Source: an uncultured Prevotella sp. (lineage in GTDB: Bacteria; Bacteroidota; Bacteroidia; Bacteroidales; Bacteroidaceae). Taken from it: DNA of 21,516 nt. Made by a program: the position numbers and the translations under genes. This document shows, in pieces, positions 12,667 through 21,474 of this stretch (its first letter is position 1; each line of letters starts with the position of its first letter). The stretch is taken from contig USHW01000038.1 in the NCBI GenBank assembly GCA_900554545.1, positions 1 to 21,516 of the forward strand, written 5' to 3'. The notes under the pieces are model-generated. The model did no database searches. It saw only the letters and a program-made list of their open reading frames with translations, and had not been told where the DNA came from.

Positions 12667-15600
12667 ATGAAACGTAATCTTATCAAAATCTGTCTGCTTA
12701 CAGGGCTTATGGCCCCATGCGCGCCACTGTACGCCGCGCCTGGCGCAAGTCCTGTGGTAAACCAACAGCAGACGGTCAAGGGACATGTTGTCGACGAGAC
12801 GGGTGAGCCTTTGATTGGAGTCACAGTACAAGTAGTAGGTAAAACGGGAGGCGCGGTGACCGACCTTGACGGCAATTTTACCGTCAGCGCCTCGAATGGC
12901 GACCAGCTCAAGGTGTCGTACATCGGCTATGCCGAGCAGACGGTCACCGTGAACGGGCCTACCGTAAATATCCAGATGAAGGCCGAGGACACCGCGCTCG
13001 ACGAGCTTGTGGTTGTCGGTTTCGGTGTTCAGAAGAAGGAGTCGCTCACCGGTGCCGTTACGGTTGTAGACTCAAAGGCGTTTGAGAACAAGGGCGGACT
13101 GTCCTCTCCGTTGCAGGCTTTGCAGGGACAGGTGCCCGGCGTGATGATTACACGTTCGTCAAGCGCCCCCGGTGACGAGAGCTGGAGCATGAGCCTGCGC
13201 GGCGCCTCGTCAATGAACTCAACCGAGCCGCTCATCGTCATCGACGGCGTTGCCTACAACAGCGTCAACGACATGCGCCTGCTCAACCCCGACGACATCG
13301 AGAGTATCAACTTCCTCAAGGACGGTTCGGCCGCCATCTACGGTAGCCGTGCGGCAGGAGGTGTCGTGCTCATCACCACAAAGAAAGGCCAGTCAGGCAA
13401 GCTCCGCGTGGAATACAGCGGCAGCGCGACGCTCAAGACCGTCGGACTTATGCCCGAACTGATGAACATCGACCAGTGGGCCACGGGCATACGCCAGGCC
13501 ATCGTCAACGACAACTATACCATGGGCGGATGGCAGAACTGGTGGGCTTACACCACATTGGCGCAGCAATACAAGGGACATTACATCGACCTGGCTACCC
13601 AGCCCAACCCGTTTGGCAGCTCGGCGTTCACCGATGTGGCCGATTTCGTGTTCGACGACACGACCGACTGGCTCGGAACGCTCTTCGGAAGCAGCTGGAG
13701 CACCAACCAAAGCCTCTCGCTCTCGGGCGGCAACGACAAGATGTCATACCGTGTGTCGGGCAGTTTCCTCTACGACGGAAGCCCCTTGCAGTACGGCAAG
13801 AACAACAACCGCCGCTTCAACCTGCGCTTCAACAATACTTACAAGTTGAATAAAATTTTCACACTTGAGAGCAGCATAGCCTACAGCAGGCAGGAACAGG
13901 TTGCCCCGACGCAAATCGGCGCGGCCCTCACGGTGAACCTGCCGCAGCCCGGTCTGCCGCTCCAGACGCTCGACGGAAAGCCCTACGGATGGGGAACATG
14001 GGGTTCGCCGTTGGCAAAAATACAGTATGGCGGCGACAACAAGCTCAGCGTTACCTCAATCAACATCAGCGAAACGCTGCGTGCAAACATCACAGACTGG
14101 CTCGACGCGAGCGTCAACATCGGTTACAACAGCTCTGACGCACGCCGCAGTACCGTGCAGAACGCCATCACATATTATAATTATACGGGCACGACTGAAA
14201 TCATGAGCGACCCCACTCAGGACGAGTCTTACTTCCGTCAGACCTCTACACGCACCGACTTCTACAGCTTCTCAGGCTATGTCAACGCACACAAGACCTT
14301 CTGGGACAAGCACAACACGAGCCTCATGCTCGGTGTCCAGTACGAGCTGAAGGACATGGAGGGCTTCGGAGCAGAGTACTCTGACATCCTCAAAGGCGTG
14401 GACGTAATCAACGGTAACGGCAACCTTATCCTTTATACAAAGGACAATTGGCTGCCCAACAACAACTACCGCAACGCCATACTGTCATACTTCGGCCGCT
14501 TCAACTACGACTATGACGGCAAATACCTATTGGAATTCAACGGACGTTACGACGGAAGCTCGAAGTTCCTGCCTGAAAACCGCTGGGATTTCTTCTGGGG
14601 TGTGTCTGCCGGATGGCGCATAAACCAAGAAAGCTGGCTAAAAGACGTGAAGTGGTTGAGCAACTTGAAGCTCCGTGCGTCATACGCCGAGATGGGTTCT
14701 CAAAGCGGAATAGACAACTATGACGGCTACCAGTTCTATAATTTGAATACCAACAGCGGCGCATACGTAGGCAGCGGACTGCTCACTTACATTGCTACCA
14801 ACGGCAAGTTCGCCTCCACTACACGTCAGTGGGAGCGCATAAAGAACTACAACATCGCGTTGGACTTCGGCTTCTTCGACAACCATTTGACCGGTACAGT
14901 TGAGGCTTTCTTGAAGAAGAACGACAACATGCTTGTCGCAATAACATATCCCGCAGTGCTCGGCGACTCTGCTCCGACGGCAAACAGCGGCAAGTTCAAG
15001 GACTGGGGATTTGAGGCCAGCCTCAATTACAACTTCAAGGTGGGGCAGGTTGAGGCCCATGTAGGCGGCGACATCACCTTCGCGCGCAACGAGCTGACCG
15101 ACTACGGCGGCACAAGCGTGATGAGTTCGGGCTACACCAGCACGCAGCAGGGCTATCCGCTCAACTCCATCTTCGGCATGCGCTACGGCGGAAAGATACA
15201 GAACGAGGAGCAGCTTGAGGCTTACCTGGCCAAGTATTATCCGAACAACGGCATCGGAATGCCCAACAACCTGCGCGTAGGTGACAACATGTTCTGCGAC
15301 GAGAACGGCGACGGACGCCTTGACTACAAGGACTACATCTACCTCGGAAGCGACACTCCGGAAATCTCTTACTCGTTCAACTTCGGTGCGCAATGGAAGG
15401 GAATTGACGTGAATGTTGTGTTCCAAGGCTCCGGCAACCGCTTCGTTTACCGTGGAATAAACAACTGGACGGTGCCGTTCCGCAACATGTACCAGAACTT
15501 TACGACGTCATGTCTGGGCAATACGTGGAGTGTTGACAACCCCAACGCTTACTATGCGCCCTACACTACGGACAGCAACATCAACAATTACAACTACCAG

Positions 15601-15855
15601 GCAAGTTCGCTTACCGCACAGGACGCGCGCTACATCCGACTGAAGAACATCACCGTAGGCTACAACCTGCCGAAGTCCCTGCTTCAGAAGATAGGCTTCA
15701 TCGAGTCGGCACGCATCTATTTCACGGGTGAAGACCTTTGGGAGAGCACCAAGATTTCAGACGGATGGGACCCCGAGGCGAAGCGCGATGCCAGCGGAGT
15801 GCAGCGTTATCCGTTCACACGTAACTTCACATTCGGACTTAACCTGACATTTTAA
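12667..15855 (+). CDS. susC-like: SusC/RagA-family TonB-dependent outer-membrane transporter
   Basis: ATG 12667 gives 1062 residues with signal peptide MKRNLIKICLLTGLMAPCAPLYA. The in-frame ATG at 12610 would place 19 residues ahead of it and is less likely. A carboxypeptidase-regulatory-like beta domain (about 37-110, GEPLIGVTVQV) is followed by a Ton-box-like DELVVVGFG (112-120), the plug (about 120-240) with the family signature INFLKDGSAAIYGSRAAGGV, and a 22-strand barrel ending RNFTFGLNLTF. There is no STN signalling domain. It imports oligosaccharides across the outer membrane using TonB energy, with the SusD protein encoded next as its lid. Length and signatures are normal for the family. 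Confidence 0.97.
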   Translation: MKRNLIKICLLTGLMAPCAPLYAAPGASPVVNQQQTVKGHVVDETGEPLIGVTVQVVGKTGGAVTDLDGNFTVSASNGDQLKVSYIGYAEQTVTVNGPTVNIQMKAEDTALDELVVVGFGVQKKESLTGAVTVVDSKAFENKGGLSSPLQALQGQVPGVMITRSSSAPGDESWSMSLRGASSMNSTEPLIVIDGVAYNSVNDMRLLNPDDIESINFLKDGSAAIYGSRAAGGVVLITTKKGQSGKLRVEYSGSATLKTVGLMPELMNIDQWATGIRQAIVNDNYTMGGWQNWWAYTTLAQQYKGHYIDLATQPNPFGSSAFTDVADFVFDDTTDWLGTLFGSSWSTNQSLSLSGGNDKMSYRVSGSFLYDGSPLQYGKNNNRRFNLRFNNTYKLNKIFTLESSIAYSRQEQVAPTQIGAALTVNLPQPGLPLQTLDGKPYGWGTWGSPLAKIQYGGDNKLSVTSINISETLRANITDWLDASVNIGYNSSDARRSTVQNAITYYNYTGTTEIMSDPTQDESYFRQTSTRTDFYSFSGYVNAHKTFWDKHNTSLMLGVQYELKDMEGFGAEYSDILKGVDVINGNGNLILYTKDNWLPNNNYRNAILSYFGRFNYDYDGKYLLEFNGRYDGSSKFLPENRWDFFWGVSAGWRINQESWLKDVKWLSNLKLRASYAEMGSQSGIDNYDGYQFYNLNTNSGAYVGSGLLTYIATNGKFASTTRQWERIKNYNIALDFGFFDNHLTGTVEAFLKKNDNMLVAITYPAVLGDSAPTANSGKFKDWGFEASLNYNFKVGQVEAHVGGDITFARNELTDYGGTSVMSSGYTSTQQGYPLNSIFGMRYGGKIQNEEQLEAYLAKYYPNNGIGMPNNLRVGDNMFCDENGDGRLDYKDYIYLGSDTPEISYSFNFGAQWKGIDVNVVFQGSGNRFVYRGINNWTVPFRNMYQNFTTSCLGNTWSVDNPNAYYAPYTTDSNINNYNYQASSLTAQDARYIRLKNITVGYNLPKSLLQKIGFIESARIYFTGEDLWESTKISDGWDPEAKRDASGVQRYPFTRNFTFGLNLTF

Positions 15856-15976
15856 ACGAGCAGACAAGTAACAAGGAACGAGCAGACAAGTCAAATCACC
15901 TTGTCAACTTGTATCTCGTCACTCGTCAACTGAACGGGAAATACCTCATCAACTCGTATCTCGTAACTTGTCAACT
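15856..15976. repeat. ACAAGT/ACGAGT repeats in the SusC-SusD gap
   Basis: The 136-bp gap starts with two copies of ACGAGCAGACAAGT (15856-15869 and 15878-15891, 22 bp apart). It then has two copies of a 27-bp unit in the opposite sense (15905-15931 and 15950-15976; CAACT..GTATCTCGT...CGTCAACT). Left and right parts can pair as hairpins. Related ACGAGT/ACAAGT units occur at 6168-6211 between the lyase and GH97. The hairpin could alter SusC:SusD mRNA levels; that is inference. Confidence 0.7.
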
Positions 15977-15991
15977 AAAAAATAAAAAACA

Positions 15992-17752
15992 ATGACAACA
16001 TACAAAAACATCATAAGCCGTTCGGCAAAGGCCGCCTGCATGGGGCTTGCCCTGCTGTGCACATCGTGCCTCGACTTCGCGCCGGAGGCGCAGATGAACG
16101 ACGAAAGCGTGTGGAGCGAAGCAAACAACTTCCAGCTCTTCGCCAACCAGTTCTACGGATGGACGAGCGACCTCCAGACCGGTGAGACCACAAACTACCG
16201 CGCCCGCGTGAACGACGGGCCTCACAGTGACTTCCGCAGTGACATCATGACCGGGCCGAACGTCAACGTCTACAGTGCCGGAACGAACTCCATACCGTCT
16301 GAGGACGGCAACTACAACAACCTGTACAAGCAGATTTACTACACCAACCTACTGCTCAAGAACGCCGAGGGCTTTGGCCGGCAGGACGAGATTGCGGTGC
16401 CGGTGGCCGAGGCCAAGTTCTTCCGTGCCTACTGCTATTTCGAGCTTGTGCAGCTCTACGGTGACTGCATACTGCTTACCGAGCCTGCCGACATGGACAG
16501 CCCGGCTATGAACGCCGAGCGCAACGACCGCGGCGAGGTGATAGACCAGTGCATAAAAGACCTGACAGAGGCCGCCGAAGGCCTGCCCGACAGGCCGACA
16601 GAGGCCGGCCGCCTGTGCAAGGACGCGGCCTGGGCTTACCTTTCTCGCGTGGCCCTTTACGAGGGAACATGGCAGAAGTTCCACAACGGCGGTGCTGGCG
16701 CTACAACCAACTCGGAGCGCGTAACGTCGCTGCTCACCACGGCGAAGAACGCCGCCAACGAGGTAATCACGCGCGGCAACTACACCCTGTTCTACAACAG
16801 CCAGCTCGGCACCGAGAGCTACCGCTACATGTTCATACTTGAAGACGTGCAGTGCAACCCCGCCGGACTTACCACGTCTGACAACACCGAGTACATCTTC
16901 TCGCGCCGCCACCGCGTTGAGGACGGCTGCGGCTACAACATCTCCCACGCCATGCTCGTAAGCGGAATATCGCCTACGCGCAAGCTCGCCAACATGTACC
17001 GCTGCCAGGACGGCCTGCCAATAGACAAGAGTCCGCTGTTCCAAGGCTACTCTACAACCACGTCAGAGTACACCAACCGTGACAACCGCATGCTCACTAC
17101 GCTTATACGTCCGGGCACGATGACGTGGAACGGCAGCGACGCAAACAACTGCCGCGTGTCGTGGGACGACAGCGACCTTGAGCGTGCCCGTGAGCAGACA
17201 TGCGCCACCGGCAGCGGATATATGGGTCACAAGTGGGCCGTTGAGCGCAGCGTCAACCCCGGCAGCGAGGCCATGGACTTCCCGATAATACGCTACGCCG
17301 AGGTTCTGCTCAACTACGCCGAGGCAACATACGAGCTTGACAACGCCATATCTGACGAAGACCTCGACAAGAGTCTCAACGTAGTCCGCCTGCGCGTGAA
17401 CCCCAATATGACGAAGCTGAGCAACGCCCTTGTGAACAACAACGGTCTCAGCATGCGCGAGGAGATACGCGCCGAGCGCACCGTAGAGCTGGCATTCGAG
17501 GGCTTCCGCATCGACGACCTGAAGCGCTGGTACACCGCAAGCACCGAGATGCCGCAGGATTTGCTCGGCATCCAGTACGGCGGAACACAGTGGGAGAGCG
17601 TCTGGACAGACCAGAGCAACCAGCTCAATGCCGACGGCTGCATCGTAATCTTCAGCAACCGCCAGTGGGGAGAGAAGAATTATCTCTATCCTCTGCCCAG
17701 CGACCAGACACAGCTCAACCCCAACATAGGGCAGAACCCTGAGTGGAATTAA
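15992..17752 (+). CDS. susD-like: SusD/RagB-family surface glycan-binding lipoprotein
   Basis: A 586-residue lipoprotein with lipobox-like LLCTSC (Cys26). The N-terminal part has the SusD fold with TPR-like helices (LYKQIYYTNLLLKNAEGF at about 110-127; EAKFFRAYCYFELVQLYGD at about 139-157). The C-terminal RagB/SusD part includes the characteristic segments FPIIRYAEVLLNYAEA (about 430-445) and REEIRAERTVELAFEGFRIDDLKRW (about 489-513). It sits on the SusC barrel as a lid and helps to capture the glycan. It follows SusC by 136 bp in the same operon. The sequence does not tell the ligand. Confidence 0.96.
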   Translation: MTTYKNIISRSAKAACMGLALLCTSCLDFAPEAQMNDESVWSEANNFQLFANQFYGWTSDLQTGETTNYRARVNDGPHSDFRSDIMTGPNVNVYSAGTNSIPSEDGNYNNLYKQIYYTNLLLKNAEGFGRQDEIAVPVAEAKFFRAYCYFELVQLYGDCILLTEPADMDSPAMNAERNDRGEVIDQCIKDLTEAAEGLPDRPTEAGRLCKDAAWAYLSRVALYEGTWQKFHNGGAGATTNSERVTSLLTTAKNAANEVITRGNYTLFYNSQLGTESYRYMFILEDVQCNPAGLTTSDNTEYIFSRRHRVEDGCGYNISHAMLVSGISPTRKLANMYRCQDGLPIDKSPLFQGYSTTTSEYTNRDNRMLTTLIRPGTMTWNGSDANNCRVSWDDSDLERAREQTCATGSGYMGHKWAVERSVNPGSEAMDFPIIRYAEVLLNYAEATYELDNAISDEDLDKSLNVVRLRVNPNMTKLSNALVNNNGLSMREEIRAERTVELAFEGFRIDDLKRWYTASTEMPQDLLGIQYGGTQWESVWTDQSNQLNADGCIVIFSNRQWGEKNYLYPLPSDQTQLNPNIGQNPEWN

Positions 17753-17822
17753 GCCTGCGGAAATGAAAAATAAATAATGAAAAATGAATAATATGTAACG
17801 GCTTGATAATCAGCGGTTTTGC

Positions 17823-17903
17823 GAAAGACGGCCTTTTACCCTCCAAAAGGCCACCTTTTACCCGGCAAAAGGCCGTCTTTCGCAAGCCAAAAGGCCACCT
17901 CTT
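17823..17903. repeat. 22-bp-period palindromic module array (4 units)
   Basis: Units at 17823-17837, 17845-17859, 17867-17881 and 17889-17903 start exactly 22 bp apart, separated by 7-bp spacers (ACCCTCC, ACCCGGC, GCAAGCC). The array lies in the 209-bp gap between the SusD and Ig-like lipoprotein genes, inside the operon, so it cannot be a full terminator if the downstream genes share this transcript. Confidence 0.8.
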
Positions 17904-17961
17904 GCAAGACAGGGGGAAACGGCACGCAACGCCGGTACACGTATAACAAGCAACAACAATA

Positions 17962-19539
17962 ATGATTATGAAAACAATATCACAGCATAACCGCACGTCA
18001 AGGCCGCGCTTCCGCGCCATGAGGAAGGCCGCCACGATACTCGTCGGCTCGCTGGCAGCCGTGGCTGCGATGACGCTCGCGGCATGCGATGACGACGACC
18101 TGAACTCAAGCACCATAGCGGCCATAACACCGTCGTCGGTGGAGTTCAACCTGCCAGCCGAGCTGCAAAGGCTCATTTACACCGACAACACAGGCTCGCA
18201 GTGCCTCCCGCTCATCAAGGGTGAGGCCGTGCAGCTGGATTACACGCTGCTGCCCGACACGGCAACGTTCACCGACGTGGAGTGGACTTCGTCCAACGAA
18301 GCCGTCGCTACGGTTGACCAGGAAGGCAACGTGTCGGCCCTCAGCGGCGACGGTACAGGCTTCTCCGTCGTCAACGTCACGCCCCTCGGCTTCCTTTCGA
18401 GCAGCGGCATCAGCGCGTCGCTTAAGGTAGTTGTGTCAAACGAGCTTGTCGAGGCGCAGTCAATCACAATCAACGCCGAGGCCGACGAACTTTACGGAGG
18501 CGACCAGATGCAGCTTTCCGTTGCCATCTCGCCTGAAAACGCCACATACAAGACCGTGGAATGGACATCGTCTGACCCGGCCGCAGCCACCGTCGATGCA
18601 AACGGAGTGCTCACGGCGCAGATGACCGAGGAGAACGAAGTGCCCGTAACAATCACCGCTACGGCGCTCGACGGTTCGGGCGTAACGGCTACGAAGCAAC
18701 TCACCATACGTCAAATCGTACAGCCAGAAGAAGTGACCATCGACCCGTCGTTCGACAATACAACGTGGGCTTTCAACGAAGGAGGCGTCAACCTTGCCTA
18801 CACCACCGTGCCCGAGCAGTGTACAACCTCGCTCATACAGTGGACAACGTCCAACCCGTTGGTGGCAACCGTCGATAATGGAGTGGTTACATTTACAGGC
18901 CGCGGCGACGTTACAATCACCGCTACATGCCCCGAGACAGGACAGAGCAGCTCGGTTACGCTCCACATCCCGTCCGGTTTAGTGCGCGAGACGTACGGCA
19001 ATCCTGACCACTTCGTATTCGCAAGCACCGGCAATGGCAGCCACGAGTGGCACGACGGATACCTTACGATGATAACATACGCAAGCAACGCAACCAACCA
19101 ACGCGGCGACCTTAAGAACACGGAGAACATCTATCTGCACGCAGGCAACTACCCGATAATAGCCGTCCGCATGGAAGACGTGCTTGACAAGTACGCATCT
19201 GAAGGCGTGACATCACGCAACATAACCCTCGACGCTTCGGGCGACGGCTACAGCGGAGGACTCGACGGCAACAACAACAAATGGCTGCACGACTACAAGT
19301 GCAGCGACGGCAGCCACGTGTTCATCTACGACCTTACCCAGCAGTCATGGGCTAACGGCGGAGTGATGGATGCAAGCATGGAAGTAGAGTTCCGCACCTT
19401 CCAGTTCAAGTACGCCGACATCAGGACCATAGACCACACCCTTGAGTACAACGTTTACTGGTTGCAGACGTTCAAGACCATCGAAGAAGTACAGGAATAC
19501 ATCTCCGGTGAAGGTCTTACTTACGAGATAATCAAATAA
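17962..19539 (+). CDS. Surface lipoprotein with Ig-like (BIG_2) repeats, probable glycan-binding protein
   Basis: A 525-residue protein with a long basic N-terminus, a hydrophobic stretch and lipobox LAAC (Cys42), followed by DDDD, which fits the acidic surface-export signal known for Bacteroidetes lipoproteins. Three bacterial Ig-like domains follow: about 80-160, 163-250 and 252-338, with repeats of the EWTSSNEAVATVD type. A C-terminal beta-rich domain (about 340-525) has several Trp, Tyr and Asn residues (EWHDGYLTM, NNNKWLHDY, YWLQTF) and may hold the sugar-binding site. Its position after SusD is that of SusE/SusF or SGBP proteins, which bind glycan but do not cut it. ATG 17968 is a possible alternative start. 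The C-terminal family was not recognised. Confidence 0.85.
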   Translation: MIMKTISQHNRTSRPRFRAMRKAATILVGSLAAVAAMTLAACDDDDLNSSTIAAITPSSVEFNLPAELQRLIYTDNTGSQCLPLIKGEAVQLDYTLLPDTATFTDVEWTSSNEAVATVDQEGNVSALSGDGTGFSVVNVTPLGFLSSSGISASLKVVVSNELVEAQSITINAEADELYGGDQMQLSVAISPENATYKTVEWTSSDPAAATVDANGVLTAQMTEENEVPVTITATALDGSGVTATKQLTIRQIVQPEEVTIDPSFDNTTWAFNEGGVNLAYTTVPEQCTTSLIQWTTSNPLVATVDNGVVTFTGRGDVTITATCPETGQSSSVTLHIPSGLVRETYGNPDHFVFASTGNGSHEWHDGYLTMITYASNATNQRGDLKNTENIYLHAGNYPIIAVRMEDVLDKYASEGVTSRNITLDASGDGYSGGLDGNNNKWLHDYKCSDGSHVFIYDLTQQSWANGGVMDASMEVEFRTFQFKYADIRTIDHTLEYNVYWLQTFKTIEEVQEYISGEGLTYEIIK

Positions 19540-19556
19540 CATTAAAAGCATTCGAT

Positions 19557-20975
19557 ATGAAACTTAGCAAAATAATGTTCACCGCAGGATTTGCAGCGCT
19601 CATCGCGCTGCAGACCTCCTGCCGCGAGAACGAATACGGCACGGTTGACCTCACCATGCCTGACGACAACCCGACAGACGAACCAATCGAGGCGCAGTAC
19701 ACCTACGACCATCCCTGTGCAATGTTCTCAGAAGATGACTTCACACGTGTGAGGGAGTCATTGGCCGACGGTAGTGCTCCGCAAGCAGTGAAGGACGAGT
19801 TTGAGCAGCTGAAGAACAGCCAGTATTCACGGCTCACATATCAGGCAGAACCGCAGGAGTGGATTGTCCGCGGCGACGCAACGGGCACCGAACCGGGCGT
19901 TGAGAACTACGCATACGCCATGCGTGATGCCGCTTCCGCTTACCAGCAGGCGCTCATCTACAAGGTTAATCCTGATGCGGACGAGGCCAACCAGTATGCC
20001 GCAGCTGCCGTAAAGACGCTCAATGCGTGGGCAGCAACCTGCGTGGGCATCACCTCTAACGACGCAAACCAGGTGCTCGCAGCCGGTGCGCAGGGCTATA
20101 CCTTCGCCTGTGCGGCTGAGATGCTGCTCGATTATGAGGGCTGGAACGAGGCCGATAAAAACACTTTCAAGCAGTGGATGATTGACGTGTTCGCATCGAA
20201 AAACATCGACTTCCTTGAAAACCACGGCGGTGCTAACAACTGTTCGCTGCACTACTGGAGCAACTGGGACTTGGTTAACATGTGCTCTTACCTCTCAATC
20301 GGCATCCTGACGGAGAACGACGAGATGGTGAACTACGTCGTCAACTACTTCTACAACGGAGCAGGCAACGGCTGCATCGAGAACCTTATACAGGGAACTT
20401 TTGACGACCCGCTCGGCACCGGAGAGCAAATCTGCCAGAACCAGGAGAGCGGACGCGACCAGGGACACGCCCAAATGTCGGCCATGGTGGCCGCCAACCT
20501 CGCACAGATGGCTTACACTTTGTACACCAAGAACCCGTCAGTCAGCCAGCTTGACTTCTTCTCCGCCAACGACAACGCACTGCTGAAGATGGGCGAGTAC
20601 GTGGCTTTGAGCAACTTGCGCAGCGGCGACGACAATGCCAACGCTAACGGACAGTGGATAATCGCGGCAACGGAGATGCCTTTCAATACCTATGAATATT
20701 GCATCGACTGCGACTGCCGTGACAAGAACCACGGTGCAACCCACACGCAGCTGGCCAACGATGAAGGCCGCGGCAGCGTCCGTCCGGGATGGGAGATATA
20801 CCTCAACCATTACAGGAGGATAAAAGGCTTGTCGTCAGGCTTCACCTACGTAAAGCAGTTTGCTGACAAGCTGCGCCCCGAATGCGGCGCAGGCGAGGCG
20901 CAGAACCGCTACGGAACAAACTCTGGAGCGTTCGACCAGCTCGGCTGGGGCACTCTGATGCTTTATACGGAATAA
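19557..20975 (+). CDS. Surface lipoprotein polysaccharide lyase, alginate-lyase superfamily (PL38-like)
   Basis: A 472-residue lipoprotein with lipobox LQTSC (Cys22), then RENE, consistent with surface display. After a short linker the whole chain is helical, as in alpha/alpha-toroid lyases of the alginate-lyase type (PF05426; PL5, PL38). Likely cleft motifs are NNCSLHYWSNWD (227-238) and SGRDQGH (298-304), the second with the Arg/His expected in polyuronate lyases. A Cys pair in CIDCDC (about 383-388) could form a disulfide or bind metal. PL38 members act on alginate- or glucuronan-like chains, so a uronate polymer is the likely substrate. The family is a judgement by eye. It is the last gene of the operon, 17 bp after the Ig-like lipoprotein. 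Confidence 0.8.
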   Translation: MKLSKIMFTAGFAALIALQTSCRENEYGTVDLTMPDDNPTDEPIEAQYTYDHPCAMFSEDDFTRVRESLADGSAPQAVKDEFEQLKNSQYSRLTYQAEPQEWIVRGDATGTEPGVENYAYAMRDAASAYQQALIYKVNPDADEANQYAAAAVKTLNAWAATCVGITSNDANQVLAAGAQGYTFACAAEMLLDYEGWNEADKNTFKQWMIDVFASKNIDFLENHGGANNCSLHYWSNWDLVNMCSYLSIGILTENDEMVNYVVNYFYNGAGNGCIENLIQGTFDDPLGTGEQICQNQESGRDQGHAQMSAMVAANLAQMAYTLYTKNPSVSQLDFFSANDNALLKMGEYVALSNLRSGDDNANANGQWIIAATEMPFNTYEYCIDCDCRDKNHGATHTQLANDEGRGSVRPGWEIYLNHYRRIKGLSSGFTYVKQFADKLRPECGAGEAQNRYGTNSGAFDQLGWGTLMLYTE

Positions 20976-21050
20976 CACTATGACAGGGCGTGCGCCGCAC
21001 TGAAAAAGGCCAATCGCAAGGCAACGGCGCAACCCATTGACATTCAATAT

Positions 21051-21308
21051 GTTACAAAAGGCCGTCTTTTGCACTGCAAAAGACGGCTTTTTACATTGCA
21101 ATTGACGGCCTTTTGGCGTGTAAAAGGTGGCCTTTTACAGCCCAATTGGCCGTGTTTTGAATTGAGAGTTGAGAATTGTGAATTGATAATTATGATTTGC
21201 CTTGCTAACAGATGGCCTTAAAGGTAATCATAATTTTTCATTTTTAAATTTTCATTATTAATTAAAAAACAGCCCCATCCCAACCCTCCCGAAGGGAGGG
21301 AACTAGAT
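21051..21308. repeat. Composite intergenic repeat, copy 3 (one extra 22-bp unit)
   Basis: Same orientation as copy 2. Modules are at 21056-21070, 21078-21092, 21100-21114 (degenerate) and 21122-21136. The AATTGAGAATT section, the ATGATTTGCC...AATCATAAT stem-loop, the AT-rich part and the CCCTCCC-GAA-GGGAGGG hairpin (21284-21300) follow. From the shared GTTAC to the shared GAT it is 258 bp, against 236 bp in copy 2: exactly one 22-bp unit more. It follows the last gene of the locus by 75 bp. Confidence 0.85.
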
Positions 21309-21364
21309 TACCATTTTTTAATTAGTGACATTATGTATTTCAATTAGTCACAATCGAGGCACTC

Positions 21365-21474
21365 GGTAATTGTCATGCCGCACTGTGATGCGGCATCCAT
21401 AAAACACAAAGAATGACAAATGGCGTTGCCTGCATGTACTGGATGCCGCATCGGCGTGCGGCATGACAATTACC
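21365..21474. repeat. Double-hairpin inverted repeat (BIME-like)
   Basis: The 35-nt arms 21365-21399 and 21440-21474 are inverted copies matching 32 of 35, around a 40-nt middle. Each arm is also a hairpin on its own: TGCCGCA-(6 nt)-TGCGGCA. All three mismatches fall in the small loops, so stems are kept. The layout recalls paired REP elements. The rest of 21309-21516 shows no gene. Confidence 0.75.

Noticed and set aside
21056..21136. Regularly spaced repeats resembling a small CRISPR array
   Set aside because: Units are 15 bp palindromes with 7-bp spacers that are themselves similar to one another. No cas genes are present and the same arrays occur at six intergenic places.
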